DNA of 64,000 nt from Agromyces sp. ISL-38 (GCF_018613935.1 NZ_JAGGPF010000001.1:1-64000), one strand, 5' to 3'; shown: positions 17,353 through 25,761, numbered from the stretch's first letter. Numbers and translations: made by a program. The notes: generated by a model from the letters alone, not told the origin.

Positions 17353-17424
17353 TTTCTCTTTTGTTTCACTCTGTGACGCTGTGGTTACTTATCTTGTCTC
17401 TTGCTTCGTGAGGAGGCAATGGTC

Positions 17425-18864
17425 ATGTCAGGTATTCATATGGCAGGTGCTCATCTGACCGGCGTTCGCGTCGACGTCCCGGCGCTGATCGCGCTCGCCG
17501 AGTTCCCCGATACGACGCCGCGCGCCATCGCAGGAGTGCTCGCGCGGCTCATCAACACGGGTGAACTGCCGCAGGGCGCCCGGCTGCCGACCGTGCGGGA
17601 GCTCGCGAGCGAGCTCGCAGTGAGCCCCGCCACCGTGAGCCAGGCGTGGCAGGCACTGTCGCGTGCCGGCCTCATCGAGTCGCGCGGCCGTGCCGGCAGC
17701 TTCGTGCGCGAGAACTCGCCGGCATGGCTCGCGCCGCGCATGCGCGGCATGGCGCCGCCGAACGATCCGGTTCGCCTCGACCTCTCGCGAGGAACGCCCG
17801 ACCCGCTCCTGCTGCCGGCCCTCGGCCCCGCGCTCTCCCGCGTCTCGGTTCGCGCCGAGACGGACAGCTACCAGGACGAGCCCGTGATCCCCGCGCTCGC
17901 CGCGGTGCTCGCCGACTCGTGGCCGTCGGAGGCCGAGTCGATCATGGTCGTCGACGGCGCCCTCGACGCGATCTCGCGCACGCTCGGACAACTCGTGCGA
18001 TTCGGCGATCGCGTCGTCGTCGAGAGCCCGGGCTTCCCGCCGTTCCTCGACCTGCTCGACGTGCTCGGCGCCGAGGCGGTGCCCGTGCGCCTCGACGAGC
18101 ACGGGATGGTGCCCGAGGCGCTCGCCCGGGCGCTCCTCCGCCGGCCCGTCGCCGTGCTGCTCCAGCCTCGCGCCCAGAATCCGACCGGCGCGTCGATGAC
18201 GGCTTCGCGCGCGACCGAACTGGCCCGCGTCATCCGCTCGGCGAACGACGTCGACGAGCTCATCGTCATCGAGGACGACCATTCGGGGCTCATCTCGACC
18301 GAAGGCGACGTGACGCTCGGGAACTCCCTGCCCGGTCGCGTCGTGCACGTGCGGAGCTTCTCGAAGTCGCACGGACCCGACCTCCGCATCGCCGCGGTCG
18401 GCGGCCCGCGCGAGCTCATCGAGCGGATCACCGCCCGGCGCATGCTCGGGCCGGGCTGGACCTCGCGGATGCTGCAGACGATCCTGCTCGACCTGCTGAC
18501 CGACGGCGCGTCGATCGACGCGGTCGCAGAGGCACGTCGCCAGTACTACACACGCCAACGCGCGCTCGGCGACGCGTTGCGCGCGCGTGGCGTCGCGGTC
18601 GCACCCGCCGACGGCATCAACCTGTGGATGCCGGTGCTGAGCGAACGCTCGGCGCTCGTGCAGCTCGCGGCCGCCGGCATCCGTGTGGCTGCTGGTACGC
18701 CGTTCCTCGCGGCGGCGGATTCGACGGATGCCTCGAACGCCGGGCGCGTGCGGCCGGGCGACGAGTTCGTGCGGGTGACGGTCGGCGTGCTGCGCGAGGG
18801 CGCCGAGGAGGTCGCCGACGCGCTCGCGACGGCGGCGCAGCATATTGCGGCGGGCGGATATTGA
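17425..18864 (+). CDS. MocR-type (GntR/aminotransferase fusion) transcriptional regulator
   Basis: The 479-residue protein fuses a GntR winged helix (about residues 35-100: GELPQGARLPTVRELASELA, then SPATVSQAWQALSRAGLIESR) to a fold-type I aminotransferase domain. The PLP lysine is retained in VRSFSKSHGPDLRIA, so cofactor binding is likely. Such regulators sense amino compounds through PLP; beta-alanine, the amine made by the divergent operon, is a reasonable guess. Of three nearby ATGs the one at 17425 is chosen, because AGGAGG ends eight bases upstream of it but only two before 17419. Confidence 0.92.
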   Translation: MSGIHMAGAHLTGVRVDVPALIALAEFPDTTPRAIAGVLARLINTGELPQGARLPTVRELASELAVSPATVSQAWQALSRAGLIESRGRAGSFVRENSPAWLAPRMRGMAPPNDPVRLDLSRGTPDPLLLPALGPALSRVSVRAETDSYQDEPVIPALAAVLADSWPSEAESIMVVDGALDAISRTLGQLVRFGDRVVVESPGFPPFLDLLDVLGAEAVPVRLDEHGMVPEALARALLRRPVAVLLQPRAQNPTGASMTASRATELARVIRSANDVDELIVIEDDHSGLISTEGDVTLGNSLPGRVVHVRSFSKSHGPDLRIAAVGGPRELIERITARRMLGPGWTSRMLQTILLDLLTDGASIDAVAEARRQYYTRQRALGDALRARGVAVAPADGINLWMPVLSERSALVQLAAAGIRVAAGTPFLAAADSTDASNAGRVRPGDEFVRVTVGVLREGAEEVADALATAAQHIAAGGY

Positions 18865-18875
18865 GGGTGGAGTCT

Positions 18876-18975
18876 GCGGGTTGAGGAGGCGGTCCACGGC
18901 CGTCTCGAAGCCCTCCTCGCGGGAAGCAGGGTTTCGAGACGCTTCCTCCTTCGTCGGACGCTCCTCGACCCGCAT
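18876..18975. repeat. REP-like inverted repeat between MocR and RraA-like genes
   Basis: GCGGGTTGAGGAGGCG near 18876 is inverted at the end of the spacer (CGCTCCTCGACCCGC, ending at about 18974), with TTTCGAGACG-type inner sequences. It is the same family as the 9840-9910 element but more decayed. It separates convergent genes and may serve as a terminator for both. Confidence 0.6.
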
Positions 18976-19673
18976 CACGTCTCGACGGCGCCGCCGCGGG
19001 CCTTGAGGTGATCACGCAGCGAGTACGTCGGATTCGTCGCCCGTTCTGCGAGGTAGTCGGCGAAGCCGATCTGTTCGCGCAGTGAGGCACCATCGAGCAT
19101 CCGCTGCGATTGCGCCAACTCTGTCTGCATGATGGATGCCGCCGACTCACGAACCGCATCGGCCGATGCCCTGGGCACGAAGAGGACGCCGTCGTCGTCG
19201 GCGATGACCCAGTCGTCGCGCAGCACCGGGATCCCGTCGATGATCGCAGTGCGCATCGACGGGCCCGCGGGAGGAATGCGGATCGGCCCGCGGGGGTAGG
19301 CGCCGAGGCTGAAGACGGGGAGGCCGATGTCGACGAGCTGTGCCGTGTCGCGATGGCATCCCCAGATGACGATTCCGGCGAGGCCGGCCATCTTGGCCTC
19401 GAGCGTCAACAGGTCGCCGACGCACGCTTCGTCATGACGCCCGCCGTTGTCGACGACCATGATGGCTCCCGGCGGCGCCTCGGCGATCGTCTCGAGCAGC
19501 ACGTCGACGCTGCCGAGGTGCGTGATCGGCATCGCCGGGCCGCTCACAGGCGCGCCGGGAACCACCGGCCGGAAGCCGAAGGAGGCGGTGTTCGCCGGGA
19601 GACCGAGGCGCACGAGTGCGTCGGCGGCTGCTGCCGTGCTGATCTGGAGTGCTGCCGTGCTGATCTGGGCCAT
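18975..19673 (-). CDS. RraA-like protein (HMG/CHA aldolase or RNase E regulator fold)
   Basis: The 232-residue protein has the RraA fold motifs: ITHLGSVDVLLETIAEAPPGAIMVVDNGG, VGDLLTLEAKMAGLAGIVIWG, the RD-type loop CHRDTAQLVDIGLPVFSLGAYPRGP, and a C-terminal DDDGVLFVPRASADAV. In actinobacteria such proteins are more often metal-dependent 4-hydroxy-4-methyl-2-oxoglutarate/oxaloacetate aldolases than RNase inhibitors. The N-terminus carries a 21-base tandem duplication giving QISTAAL QISTAAA. The start is the ATG with AGGAAGG about 11 bases upstream. A link to the pyrimidine operon is possible only by proximity. Confidence 0.85.
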   Translation of the reverse strand: MAQISTAALQISTAAAADALVRLGLPANTASFGFRPVVPGAPVSGPAMPITHLGSVDVLLETIAEAPPGAIMVVDNGGRHDEACVGDLLTLEAKMAGLAGIVIWGCHRDTAQLVDIGLPVFSLGAYPRGPIRIPPAGPSMRTAIIDGIPVLRDDWVIADDDGVLFVPRASADAVRESAASIMQTELAQSQRMLDGASLREQIGFADYLAERATNPTYSLRDHLKARGGAVET

Positions 19674-19736
19674 GGTGGGCAGGACCTTCCTGGAGACGGT
19701 GGCGTATCGCCTGCCCAGACTAGGGCTGGCCGGTGA

Positions 19737-20030
19737 CTCTGACCACCACACCCGGCCACCGGCCGCCGGACACCCGACAGCCGACACCGGCCACCCGACA
19801 CCACCACCCGACACCCACACCGCCATCCCATACCCGCCATCCCCACGCCACCACCCGCCCCGCCCCCGCCACCGCCCGCCCCGCCCCGCCATCCCCACCC
19901 CCGCCACCGCCAGCCGCCATCTGCCATCCCCACACCACCACGCGCCACCCGCCACCGCCACCGCCACCGCCATCCCCACCCCCCACCACCCGCCACCCGC
20001 GACCCGCCACCGACATCCGGCGCCCATCGA
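19737..20030. repeat. C-rich low-complexity tract (CCACC/CCGCC microsatellite-like)
   Basis: About 295 bases are almost free of G on the plus strand and built from imprecise CCACC, CCGCCA and CACCCG units. Frames through it give only Gly/Trp or Pro/His runs, so I regard it as non-coding. On the minus strand 19974-20005 holds four or more G-runs with short spacers, a canonical G-quadruplex pattern. The tract lies between the RraA-like gene and the HNH gene. Confidence 0.8.
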
Positions 20031-20139
20031 CTTGTCCTCCACAGGGCAGCATTCGTGCGATCTATCCACAGGAGATCCGCTGATCAGGCCATATTTCTTG
20101 CTCCGTTCGAATGTCAGTGGGTGGGTGCATGATCGAAGT

Positions 20140-21528
20140 ATGCAGCGGCCCATACACACTCTCGAGCGAGACCTCGAGGCGCTGCGCGCGGCGTGGGCCG
20201 ACTCGATGCCGGCGTTCGGGGCGAGGCTCGGCGGCGCCCAGACCGAGATCGAGCAGATGAGCGACAGCGGGCTCGTGCGCGTGACCGACCTGCTCGCTCA
20301 GGTGCGACGCGATGCCGAGGCGCTGCTCGCCCGCGCGGCCGCCGAGGTCGCGAACCGGTCGGGTCAAGATTTCGGCGACACCGGGCTGGCGAAGACCCAA
20401 GGCTTCCACAGCCCTCAGCGACTCATCGCGGCATCCACCGGGGCGTCCCGCAGCGATGCCGCGAAGCTCATCGCGGTCGGCACTGCGACGGCAGAACGGC
20501 AGACGTTCGGCGGCGAGCGCCTGCCATCGCGGCATCCGCATGTCGCAGCTGCTCTGCAGGCTGCCGATCTCAGCCTCGAGGCGGCATCCGCGATCACCTC
20601 CATGCTCGATCGCGTGGCGGTGCGGGCCGACCCGGCAAGGGCTGACATCGCCGAGGCCGGGCTCGTGGGGCTGGCATCGCAGGTGTCGCTCGAGATACTC
20701 CTGCGCGGGGTGCGAGAAGCCGAGGCACGACTCGACCAAGACGGCGTCGAGCCCCGCGAAGAGGAGCTCCACCAGGAGCGCTGGCTCACGATGCGCGAAG
20801 ACGGCAACGGCATGGTGCACCTCCACGCGCGACTCGACCCGGAGAGCGCCGCCCCCGTGAAGGCCGCGATCGAGGCACTCGTAAGCGACGTGCTCCGCCG
20901 GCGTGAGCCTCAGCCCTGCGGGGAAGGTCCGGTGCTCGAAGACCCGCGGTCGATCCCGCAGATCCAGGCCGACGCACTCGCCGCGCTCGCTCGTCACACG
21001 CTCGGCTGCACGCAGACCCTCACTCCGCTCGCGAAGACCACGGTCGTGGTGCGGATGAACCATGAGACGCTCGTCGACGGCATCGGCCATGCTCGCATCG
21101 ACGGCATCAACCAGCCGATCTCCGCCTCGACCGCGCGGCGCATGTCCGCCGACGCCGACCTCATCCCGGCGGTCTTCGGTCGCGACAGCCTTCCGCTCGA
21201 CCTCGGGCGAGCGGCGCGGTTCTTCACTCGCGCACAGCGACTCGCGCTTGCCGAGCGCGACGGCGGCTGCGCAAGTTGCGGCCAGAACATCGGGTACGTC
21301 GAAGCCCACCACATCGACTGGTGGGAACGCGACCGGGGCCCTACAGACCTCGCCAACGGCGTGATGCTGTGCAGCTTCTGTCACCACACCGTGCATCGAG
21401 AAGATTGGCGCATTCGGGTGACGGCCGGTGAGGTCTGGTTCATTCCGCCGTCGCACGTCGATCCGCAACAGGTTCCGAGGCTCGGCGGTAGGGCACGATT
21501 CGAGCTGCGCGCGGATGCCGCGGCCTGA
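20140..21528 (+). CDS. DUF222 / 13E12-type HNH endonuclease-domain protein
   Basis: The 462-residue protein has an N-terminal alpha-helical DUF222 region (about residues 30-300; RRDAEALLARAAAEVANRSGQ, EAASAITSMLDRV). A C-terminal HNH domain follows with CASCGQN, the HHIDWW stretch and the CSFCHHTVHRED zinc-type motif. The 13E12-repeat family is multicopy in actinobacteria and its role is unclear; DNA cleavage is inferred only from the intact HNH residues. The start is the ATG at 20140; longer frames run through the low-complexity tract. The 3' end is tandemly repeated downstream. Confidence 0.9.
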   Translation: MQRPIHTLERDLEALRAAWADSMPAFGARLGGAQTEIEQMSDSGLVRVTDLLAQVRRDAEALLARAAAEVANRSGQDFGDTGLAKTQGFHSPQRLIAASTGASRSDAAKLIAVGTATAERQTFGGERLPSRHPHVAAALQAADLSLEAASAITSMLDRVAVRADPARADIAEAGLVGLASQVSLEILLRGVREAEARLDQDGVEPREEELHQERWLTMREDGNGMVHLHARLDPESAAPVKAAIEALVSDVLRRREPQPCGEGPVLEDPRSIPQIQADALAALARHTLGCTQTLTPLAKTTVVVRMNHETLVDGIGHARIDGINQPISASTARRMSADADLIPAVFGRDSLPLDLGRAARFFTRAQRLALAERDGGCASCGQNIGYVEAHHIDWWERDRGPTDLANGVMLCSFCHHTVHREDWRIRVTAGEVWFIPPSHVDPQQVPRLGGRARFELRADAAA

Positions 21529-21760
21529 TGCGTGGCCGTGAGCGGTGCGCCGAGCCGCGCGGATGCCGCGGCCTGATGCGTGGCCGTGAGCGGTGCGTCG
21601 AGCCCGCGGATGCCGCGGGCTGGATGGGTGGCCGTGAGGAGCGGGCCGAGCCGCGCGGATGCCGCGGGCTTGATGGGTGGCCGTCGGGGAGCGGGTCGAG
21701 CCGTGCGATGCCGCGGGCTTGATGGGTGGCCGTCAGGGGCGCGTCGAGCGGATGCCCCTG
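21509..21760. repeat. Tandem repeat (47-50 bp, about five units) founded on the 3' end and stop of the HNH gene
   Basis: Units begin with GCGCGGATGCC or a variant at 21509, 21557, 21604, 21653 and 21703, and each continues through GCGGCCTGATG or a decayed form and GTGGCCGT. The first unit contains the last codons and TGA of the DUF222-HNH gene; the second copies this TGA exactly and later units degenerate. No gene is visible in 21529-21794, which is otherwise only this array. Confidence 0.85.
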
Positions 21761-21794
21761 GCTGAACGCCGCGGCCTGAACGAGCGACCCCAGC

Positions 21795-23885
21795 TCATGC
21801 CTTGACCGAGTTCGGCGCCTTCGCATACCGGTCGGGCGCGATCGTCAGCTCCGCCTGCCCGCCGGTCATCGACCGCAGGTCGAGCACGTATCGGCTCAGT
21901 TCCACGTCGGGAACACTCGCCACGACGCGCGTGCGACCCTCATCGGCGGACTCCGTCGCGCTCACGTGTCCGCGACGACCCGACAGGTCGGTCAGCACCG
22001 TGCCCTGCAACTCCGACGGCACGGTGACGGTCACGACCGACAGCGGCTCGAGTATCACGGTGCCCGCCTCGGCCAGTGCAGCCTTGACGCCGAGCGACCC
22101 CGCCGTGCGGAAGGCCATCTCAGACGAATCGACCGAGTGCGACTTGCCGTCGTAGAGCTCGACGCGCACGTCGACGACCGGGTGGCCCTGCGGCCCTCCC
22201 GCGGCGAGCGCATCGCGGGCACCCTTCTCGACGGCCGAGATGTACGCCCTGGGCACCGCGCCACCCACGACCTTGTCGACGAACTCGAAGCCATCGCCCG
22301 TCGGAAGCGGCGAGACGCGAAGCTGCACGATGGCGAACTGCCCATGACCACCCGATTGCTTCTTGAGCTTTCCTTCGGCTTGCGCCGGTCTCGCGATCGT
22401 CTCGCGATACGCCACCGGCGCCGGACCCGTCGTCACGTGCACGCCGAACACTCTCGCGAGGCGCTCCACCGCGACCGCGACATGCACGTCGCCGAGACCG
22501 CGCAGAATCGGTGCACCGGCGACGCGATCGACGACGAGCGTCGGGTCCTCCGCGACGAGCCGGGCGAGCGCGGTCGACAGCTTCTCGTCGTCGGACTGGG
22601 AAGCCGGTGCCAGGGTCACCGCGAACACCGGCGCCCGCCTCGGCAGGGGTGCGGGTCGCGCGACGCCACTGCTGCGTGACCAGAGCAGCGAGCCCGACGG
22701 CGAACCCGTCAGCTTTGCGACCGCGCCCACCTCGCCGGCACGCAGCGTGTCGACCGGCAGGTGCTCCGCGCCGCGGAGCAGGAAGAGTCCGTGGATGCGC
22801 TCGTCGGCGCCGGTGGTGGCGTTGTGCAGCCGGTCACCCATGCGCACGACGCCCGACAACATCTTGAGCATCGACACCTGCCCGACGAACGGGTCGGCTA
22901 CCGTGCGGAACACGTGCACGAGCGGCTCGCCATCGGGATTGGGAGCGACCCCGAGCTCACTGCCCGCCGCGCCGCGACCCTCGTCGCCGCTGTCGGCTGT
23001 CGAGCCCCCAATGACGATCCGGCCATCATGCTCGAGGGCTGACGGCGCCAGCGCGCACAGCAGGTCGGCGACACGGTCGACCCCGGCGCCCGTCACCCCA
23101 GAGCACACGATCACCGGCACCGCGTCGCCAGTCGCAACCTCCCGAGCGAGCGTACGCTCGAGTTCCTCGGCGGTCGGCTCCCTCCCCTCGAGATAGGCCT
23201 CGAGCTGCTCGTCGTCGTGCGAGACGATCTCCTCGGTCACGTCGACGTGCATCCGGTGCTCCTCGGCCTCAGCCTCGGGCGGCAACGGCGCGTTCTTGTG
23301 GCCGCCGGCGTCGTCGTAGACGAGCGCCTGCTCGCTGAGCACGTCCGCGATCGCGCGGAACGCCTGCTCCTCCCCGAGCGGCAGCTCGACCGCCCACAGG
23401 CGGTCGCCGAACGCCGCGTGCAACTCGCCGAGTACCCGGCGGAAGTCGGCTCGGGCCTTGTCCTCCTGCGTGATCACGACCATGCGCGGCACGCCAGCCG
23501 CCTCCACAGCGGCCCACACGGCACGGGTGCCCGCCGTGACGCCGTCGACCGCGCTCACCACGACCATCGCGACATCCGCCACCGACAGCGCAGTGTCGAC
23601 GCCGCCGACGAAGTCAGGATGTCCCGGGGTGTCGGCCAGCGTGATGGCATGCTCGGTGCCGTCGGGACCGGTCCAGGTGAAGGTGGCGAGTGAGAGCCCG
23701 AGGGTCGTGCCTCGCGCGATCTCCTCGGGGTCATGGTCGCCGACCGTCGTGCCGTGCTCGACGTCGCCGACTCTCGAGATCGCGCCGGCGCGAAACAGCA
23801 ATGCCTCGGCGAGCGTCGTCTTGCCCGAACCTGTGCCGCCCACCAGGGCGACGGTCCGGTGGGTCGGGATCGATGCCGAGTTCAT
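21795..23885 (-). CDS. EF-G-like translational GTPase (EF-G2 type)
   Basis: The 696-residue protein has all EF-G domains. G1 is VALVGGTGSGKTTLAEALL, G3 ITLADTPGHPDFVGG, and domains II-V follow with GLGDVHVAVAVERL and a C-terminal EF-G IV/V region. The G4 motif, normally NKxD, reads TQED (VVITQEDKARADF), as in divergent secondary EF-G proteins, so nucleotide recognition may be altered. It is probably an accessory EF-G (mycobacterial FusA2 type), not the main elongation factor, whose gene normally sits with rpsL/rpsG. Start: ATG at 23885 with GGGAGG just upstream. Confidence 0.9.
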   Translation of the reverse strand: MNSASIPTHRTVALVGGTGSGKTTLAEALLFRAGAISRVGDVEHGTTVGDHDPEEIARGTTLGLSLATFTWTGPDGTEHAITLADTPGHPDFVGGVDTALSVADVAMVVVSAVDGVTAGTRAVWAAVEAAGVPRMVVITQEDKARADFRRVLGELHAAFGDRLWAVELPLGEEQAFRAIADVLSEQALVYDDAGGHKNAPLPPEAEAEEHRMHVDVTEEIVSHDDEQLEAYLEGREPTAEELERTLAREVATGDAVPVIVCSGVTGAGVDRVADLLCALAPSALEHDGRIVIGGSTADSGDEGRGAAGSELGVAPNPDGEPLVHVFRTVADPFVGQVSMLKMLSGVVRMGDRLHNATTGADERIHGLFLLRGAEHLPVDTLRAGEVGAVAKLTGSPSGSLLWSRSSGVARPAPLPRRAPVFAVTLAPASQSDDEKLSTALARLVAEDPTLVVDRVAGAPILRGLGDVHVAVAVERLARVFGVHVTTGPAPVAYRETIARPAQAEGKLKKQSGGHGQFAIVQLRVSPLPTGDGFEFVDKVVGGAVPRAYISAVEKGARDALAAGGPQGHPVVDVRVELYDGKSHSVDSSEMAFRTAGSLGVKAALAEAGTVILEPLSVVTVTVPSELQGTVLTDLSGRRGHVSATESADEGRTRVVASVPDVELSRYVLDLRSMTGGQAELTIAPDRYAKAPNSVKA

Positions 23886-23964
23886 GGGGCCTCCCGCGGC
23901 GATGCGGATCTGTCCGTCCATCGTGGACCGATCGGGCCGGGAATGCCAGAGGCACGAGTCTCCG

Positions 23965-23970
23965 TAGGCT
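23965..23970 (+). promoter_or_regulatory. -10 box of a leaderless cofD transcript
   Basis: TAGGCT is followed by GGGTTC and the GTG start of cofD. The 91-base spacer to the divergent EF-G-like gene holds both promoters. Confidence 0.6.
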
Positions 23971-23976
23971 GGGTTC

Positions 23977-24987
23977 GTGCGAATCACGGTGCTGGCTGGC
24001 GGAGTCGGAGGGTCGCGCTTCGTGCGCGGCGTGCGCGAAGAGTGCGCGCGGCGGTGGCCCGACGGAAACGGCGGCACGACGGCATCCGTCACCGTGATCG
24101 TCAACACGGGCGACGACCTGTGGCTCGCGGGTGTTCGTCTCTCGCCCGACTTCGACTCGCTGCTCTACTCGCTCGCCGGCGTGAACGACACCGAGCGCGG
24201 CTGGGGCCGCGCAGGTGAGAGCGAGCGGGTCGCCGCCGAGTTGCGCGAGTGGGGCGTCGGCTGGCCGTGGTTCACCCTCGGCGACCTCGACCTCGGCACG
24301 CACCTCGCCCGCACCTCGTGGCTGCGCGAGGGCGCGACCCCCTCAGAGGTCGCGGCCCGGTTGCAGTCGCGGTGGCCGCTCGGAGTCCGGCTCATTCCCG
24401 CGACCGACACCGAGGTCGACACCGACGTCGATGTCGCCGACGCCGACGTGCCCGGCGGTGAGCGCACGATGCACTTCCAGGAGTGGTGGACGAGATATCG
24501 CGCCGCCCTCCCCGCGATCGCGTTCCGGCAACGGAACATCGAGCGGGCACTGCCCGCTCCCGGCGTCGTCGAGGAGATCCTCGGCGCCGACGTCGTGCTC
24601 GTCGCGCCGTCGAACCCCGTCGTCTCGATCGGCACGATCCTCGCCGTTCCCGGCATGCGCGAAGCCCTCGCCGAGACCTCCGCGCCCGTCGTCGGGATCT
24701 CGCCGATCATCGGCGGCAAGGTCGTGCGCGGCATGGCCGACGCCTGCCTCAGCGCCATCGGCGTGGCGACGAGCGCCGAAGCCGTGGCGCGTCACTACGG
24801 CGCACGTGCGAGCGGCGGCCTGCTCGACGCCTGGCTCGTCGACGAAGCGGATGCCGCAGCGGTGGCCTCGCTCGAGGCATCCGGCCTGCACGCGGCATCC
24901 GTCCCCCTCTGGATGCACGACCTCGACACCTCGGCCGCCCTCGCCGGCGCGGCCCTCGACGTGGGGACGTCGCTGCGCGCGCACTGA
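23977..24987 (+). CDS. cofD: 2-phospho-L-lactate transferase (F420 biosynthesis, CofD/FbiA)
   Basis: CofD/FbiA joins FO to the phosphoenolpyruvyl or lactyl-phosphate moiety of the GPP-activated intermediate to make (dehydro-)F420-0. The 336-residue protein shows the N-terminal nucleotide loop ITVLAGGVGGSRFVRG, VTVIVNTGDDLWLAGV, YSLAGVNDTERGWG and WFTLGDLDLGTHLART, all CofD hallmarks, and VLVAPSNPVVSIGTIL near residue 210. The start is a GTG with a -10 box six bases upstream (leaderless). cofC and cofE lie 12-15 kb away and the F420-0 importer genes begin 775 bases downstream. Confidence 0.95.
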   Translation: MRITVLAGGVGGSRFVRGVREECARRWPDGNGGTTASVTVIVNTGDDLWLAGVRLSPDFDSLLYSLAGVNDTERGWGRAGESERVAAELREWGVGWPWFTLGDLDLGTHLARTSWLREGATPSEVAARLQSRWPLGVRLIPATDTEVDTDVDVADADVPGGERTMHFQEWWTRYRAALPAIAFRQRNIERALPAPGVVEEILGADVVLVAPSNPVVSIGTILAVPGMREALAETSAPVVGISPIIGGKVVRGMADACLSAIGVATSAEAVARHYGARASGGLLDAWLVDEADAAAVASLEASGLHAASVPLWMHDLDTSAALAGAALDVGTSLRAH

Positions 24988-25016
24988 TCGGACGGTGCGC
25001 GAACGCCGGCGCCGGC

Positions 25017-25046
25017 GCCGGCGCCGGCCACGCGGCCGGCGCCGGT
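25017..25046. terminator. Bidirectional terminator hairpin between convergent genes
   Basis: GCCGGCGCCGGCC (25017-25029), loop ACGC, GGCCGGCGCCGGT (25034-25046): 13 pairs, all G-C except a terminal G-T. It lies between the ends of cofD and the convergent secreted-protein gene. The hairpin grows out of a GCCGGC repeat run beginning at 25005. Confidence 0.8.
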
Positions 25047-25061
25047 CGGTCGCGTGGCCTC

Positions 25062-25532
25062 TCAGTGCGAGGCCGGGACCGGGATCACCGGGCACTCGAA
25101 CGAGGCGGCCGCGCTGCCGATGGTGAGATCGCCGGCCGTGACGGCCGCCCAGATCTCATCGCTCGAGTCGAGGACGCCGTCGTTGTCGAGATCGCCCGAC
25201 GCGAGCGCTGCCGCATACCCGTCTGGCAGCGCGACCGGATACACCTGCCACCGCCCGCCGCGATAGTCGGCGTCGCCCGGAGCGGCCGTCGCGACGTTGG
25301 GCTGCGTCCCCTCGGGGAACGCGTAGATCGGCTGGTAGGAACTCGCCGGTGCGCCCGTTCCGGTGAGGTCGGTCGGCGTTCCCACGGTGCGGTACAGCGC
25401 ACCGTCGACGTAGAACGAGGGACCGCTGACGCCCGCGGCCCGCGCGGCCGGCGCGCCCACGAGCACGGCACCCAGGGTGAGCGCGACGGCCGTCGCCGAG
25501 CCCAGGGCAATTCGGATTCGAGTGGATTCCAT
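25062..25532 (-). CDS. Small secreted protein with a calcium-loop-like motif
   Basis: The 156-residue product has a Sec signal peptide (MESTRIRIALGSATAVALTL, cleavage near ARAA-GVSG). The mature part of about 120 residues contains DLDNDGVLDSSDE, which matches the DxDxDGxxxxxDE pattern of dockerin or EF-hand calcium loops. Other blocks are FYVDGALYRTVGTPTDL and RGGRWQVYPVALPDG. I do not recognise the family. GAAGGAG lies upstream of the ATG. It is convergent with cofD and shares its terminator. Confidence 0.8.
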   Translation of the reverse strand: MESTRIRIALGSATAVALTLGAVLVGAPAARAAGVSGPSFYVDGALYRTVGTPTDLTGTGAPASSYQPIYAFPEGTQPNVATAAPGDADYRGGRWQVYPVALPDGYAAALASGDLDNDGVLDSSDEIWAAVTAGDLTIGSAAASFECPVIPVPASH

Positions 25533-25761
25533 GTCGCTTCATCTCCTTCGCCGTCGGGTTTCGACGGCCTTCCGGAAGTCAAGCTCCGCCGTGCCCCTGC
25601 CACTACCGGGATACCTTACGATTCGCGGACATCGGGGGGCGACGCCTCACTAGACTGGACTCGACCCGCCGGTCTGGATCTGACCGGTGAGTGTGGCCCG
25701 GGATTGGGCCGCGAGTCGCCGACCTCGTCGGATTCCGATTGCTCACCGTCCCGGAGGCCTC

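Noticed and set aside
20031-20100. Chromosome origin or plasmid origin because of DnaA-box-like words
   Set aside because: Only one near-match box, no AT-rich unwinding region, and none of dnaA, dnaN, rnpA or parAB nearby.
19447-20139. Long N-terminal extension of the DUF222-HNH protein through the C-rich tract
   Set aside because: The extension overlaps the opposing RraA-like gene and is Pro/His/Thr low complexity; family similarity starts at the ATG at 20140.
19674-20159. Gly/Trp/Val-rich minus-strand extension of the RraA-like gene through the C-rich tract
   Set aside because: The family-like sequence begins at the ATG at 19673; the extension only translates the low-complexity tract.
20140-21528. 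Homing endonuclease or transposon
   Set aside because: No target-site duplications, terminal inverted repeats, intron or intein context; it is treated as a 13E12-family gene only.
21509-21760. CRISPR array
   Set aside because: Units are contiguous tandem copies of 47-50 bases with no unique spacers, and no cas genes are present.
25533-25761. Cobalamin riboswitch before the class III importer
   Set aside because: No B12-box-like GCCACTG element or matching stems were found in the 229-base leader.
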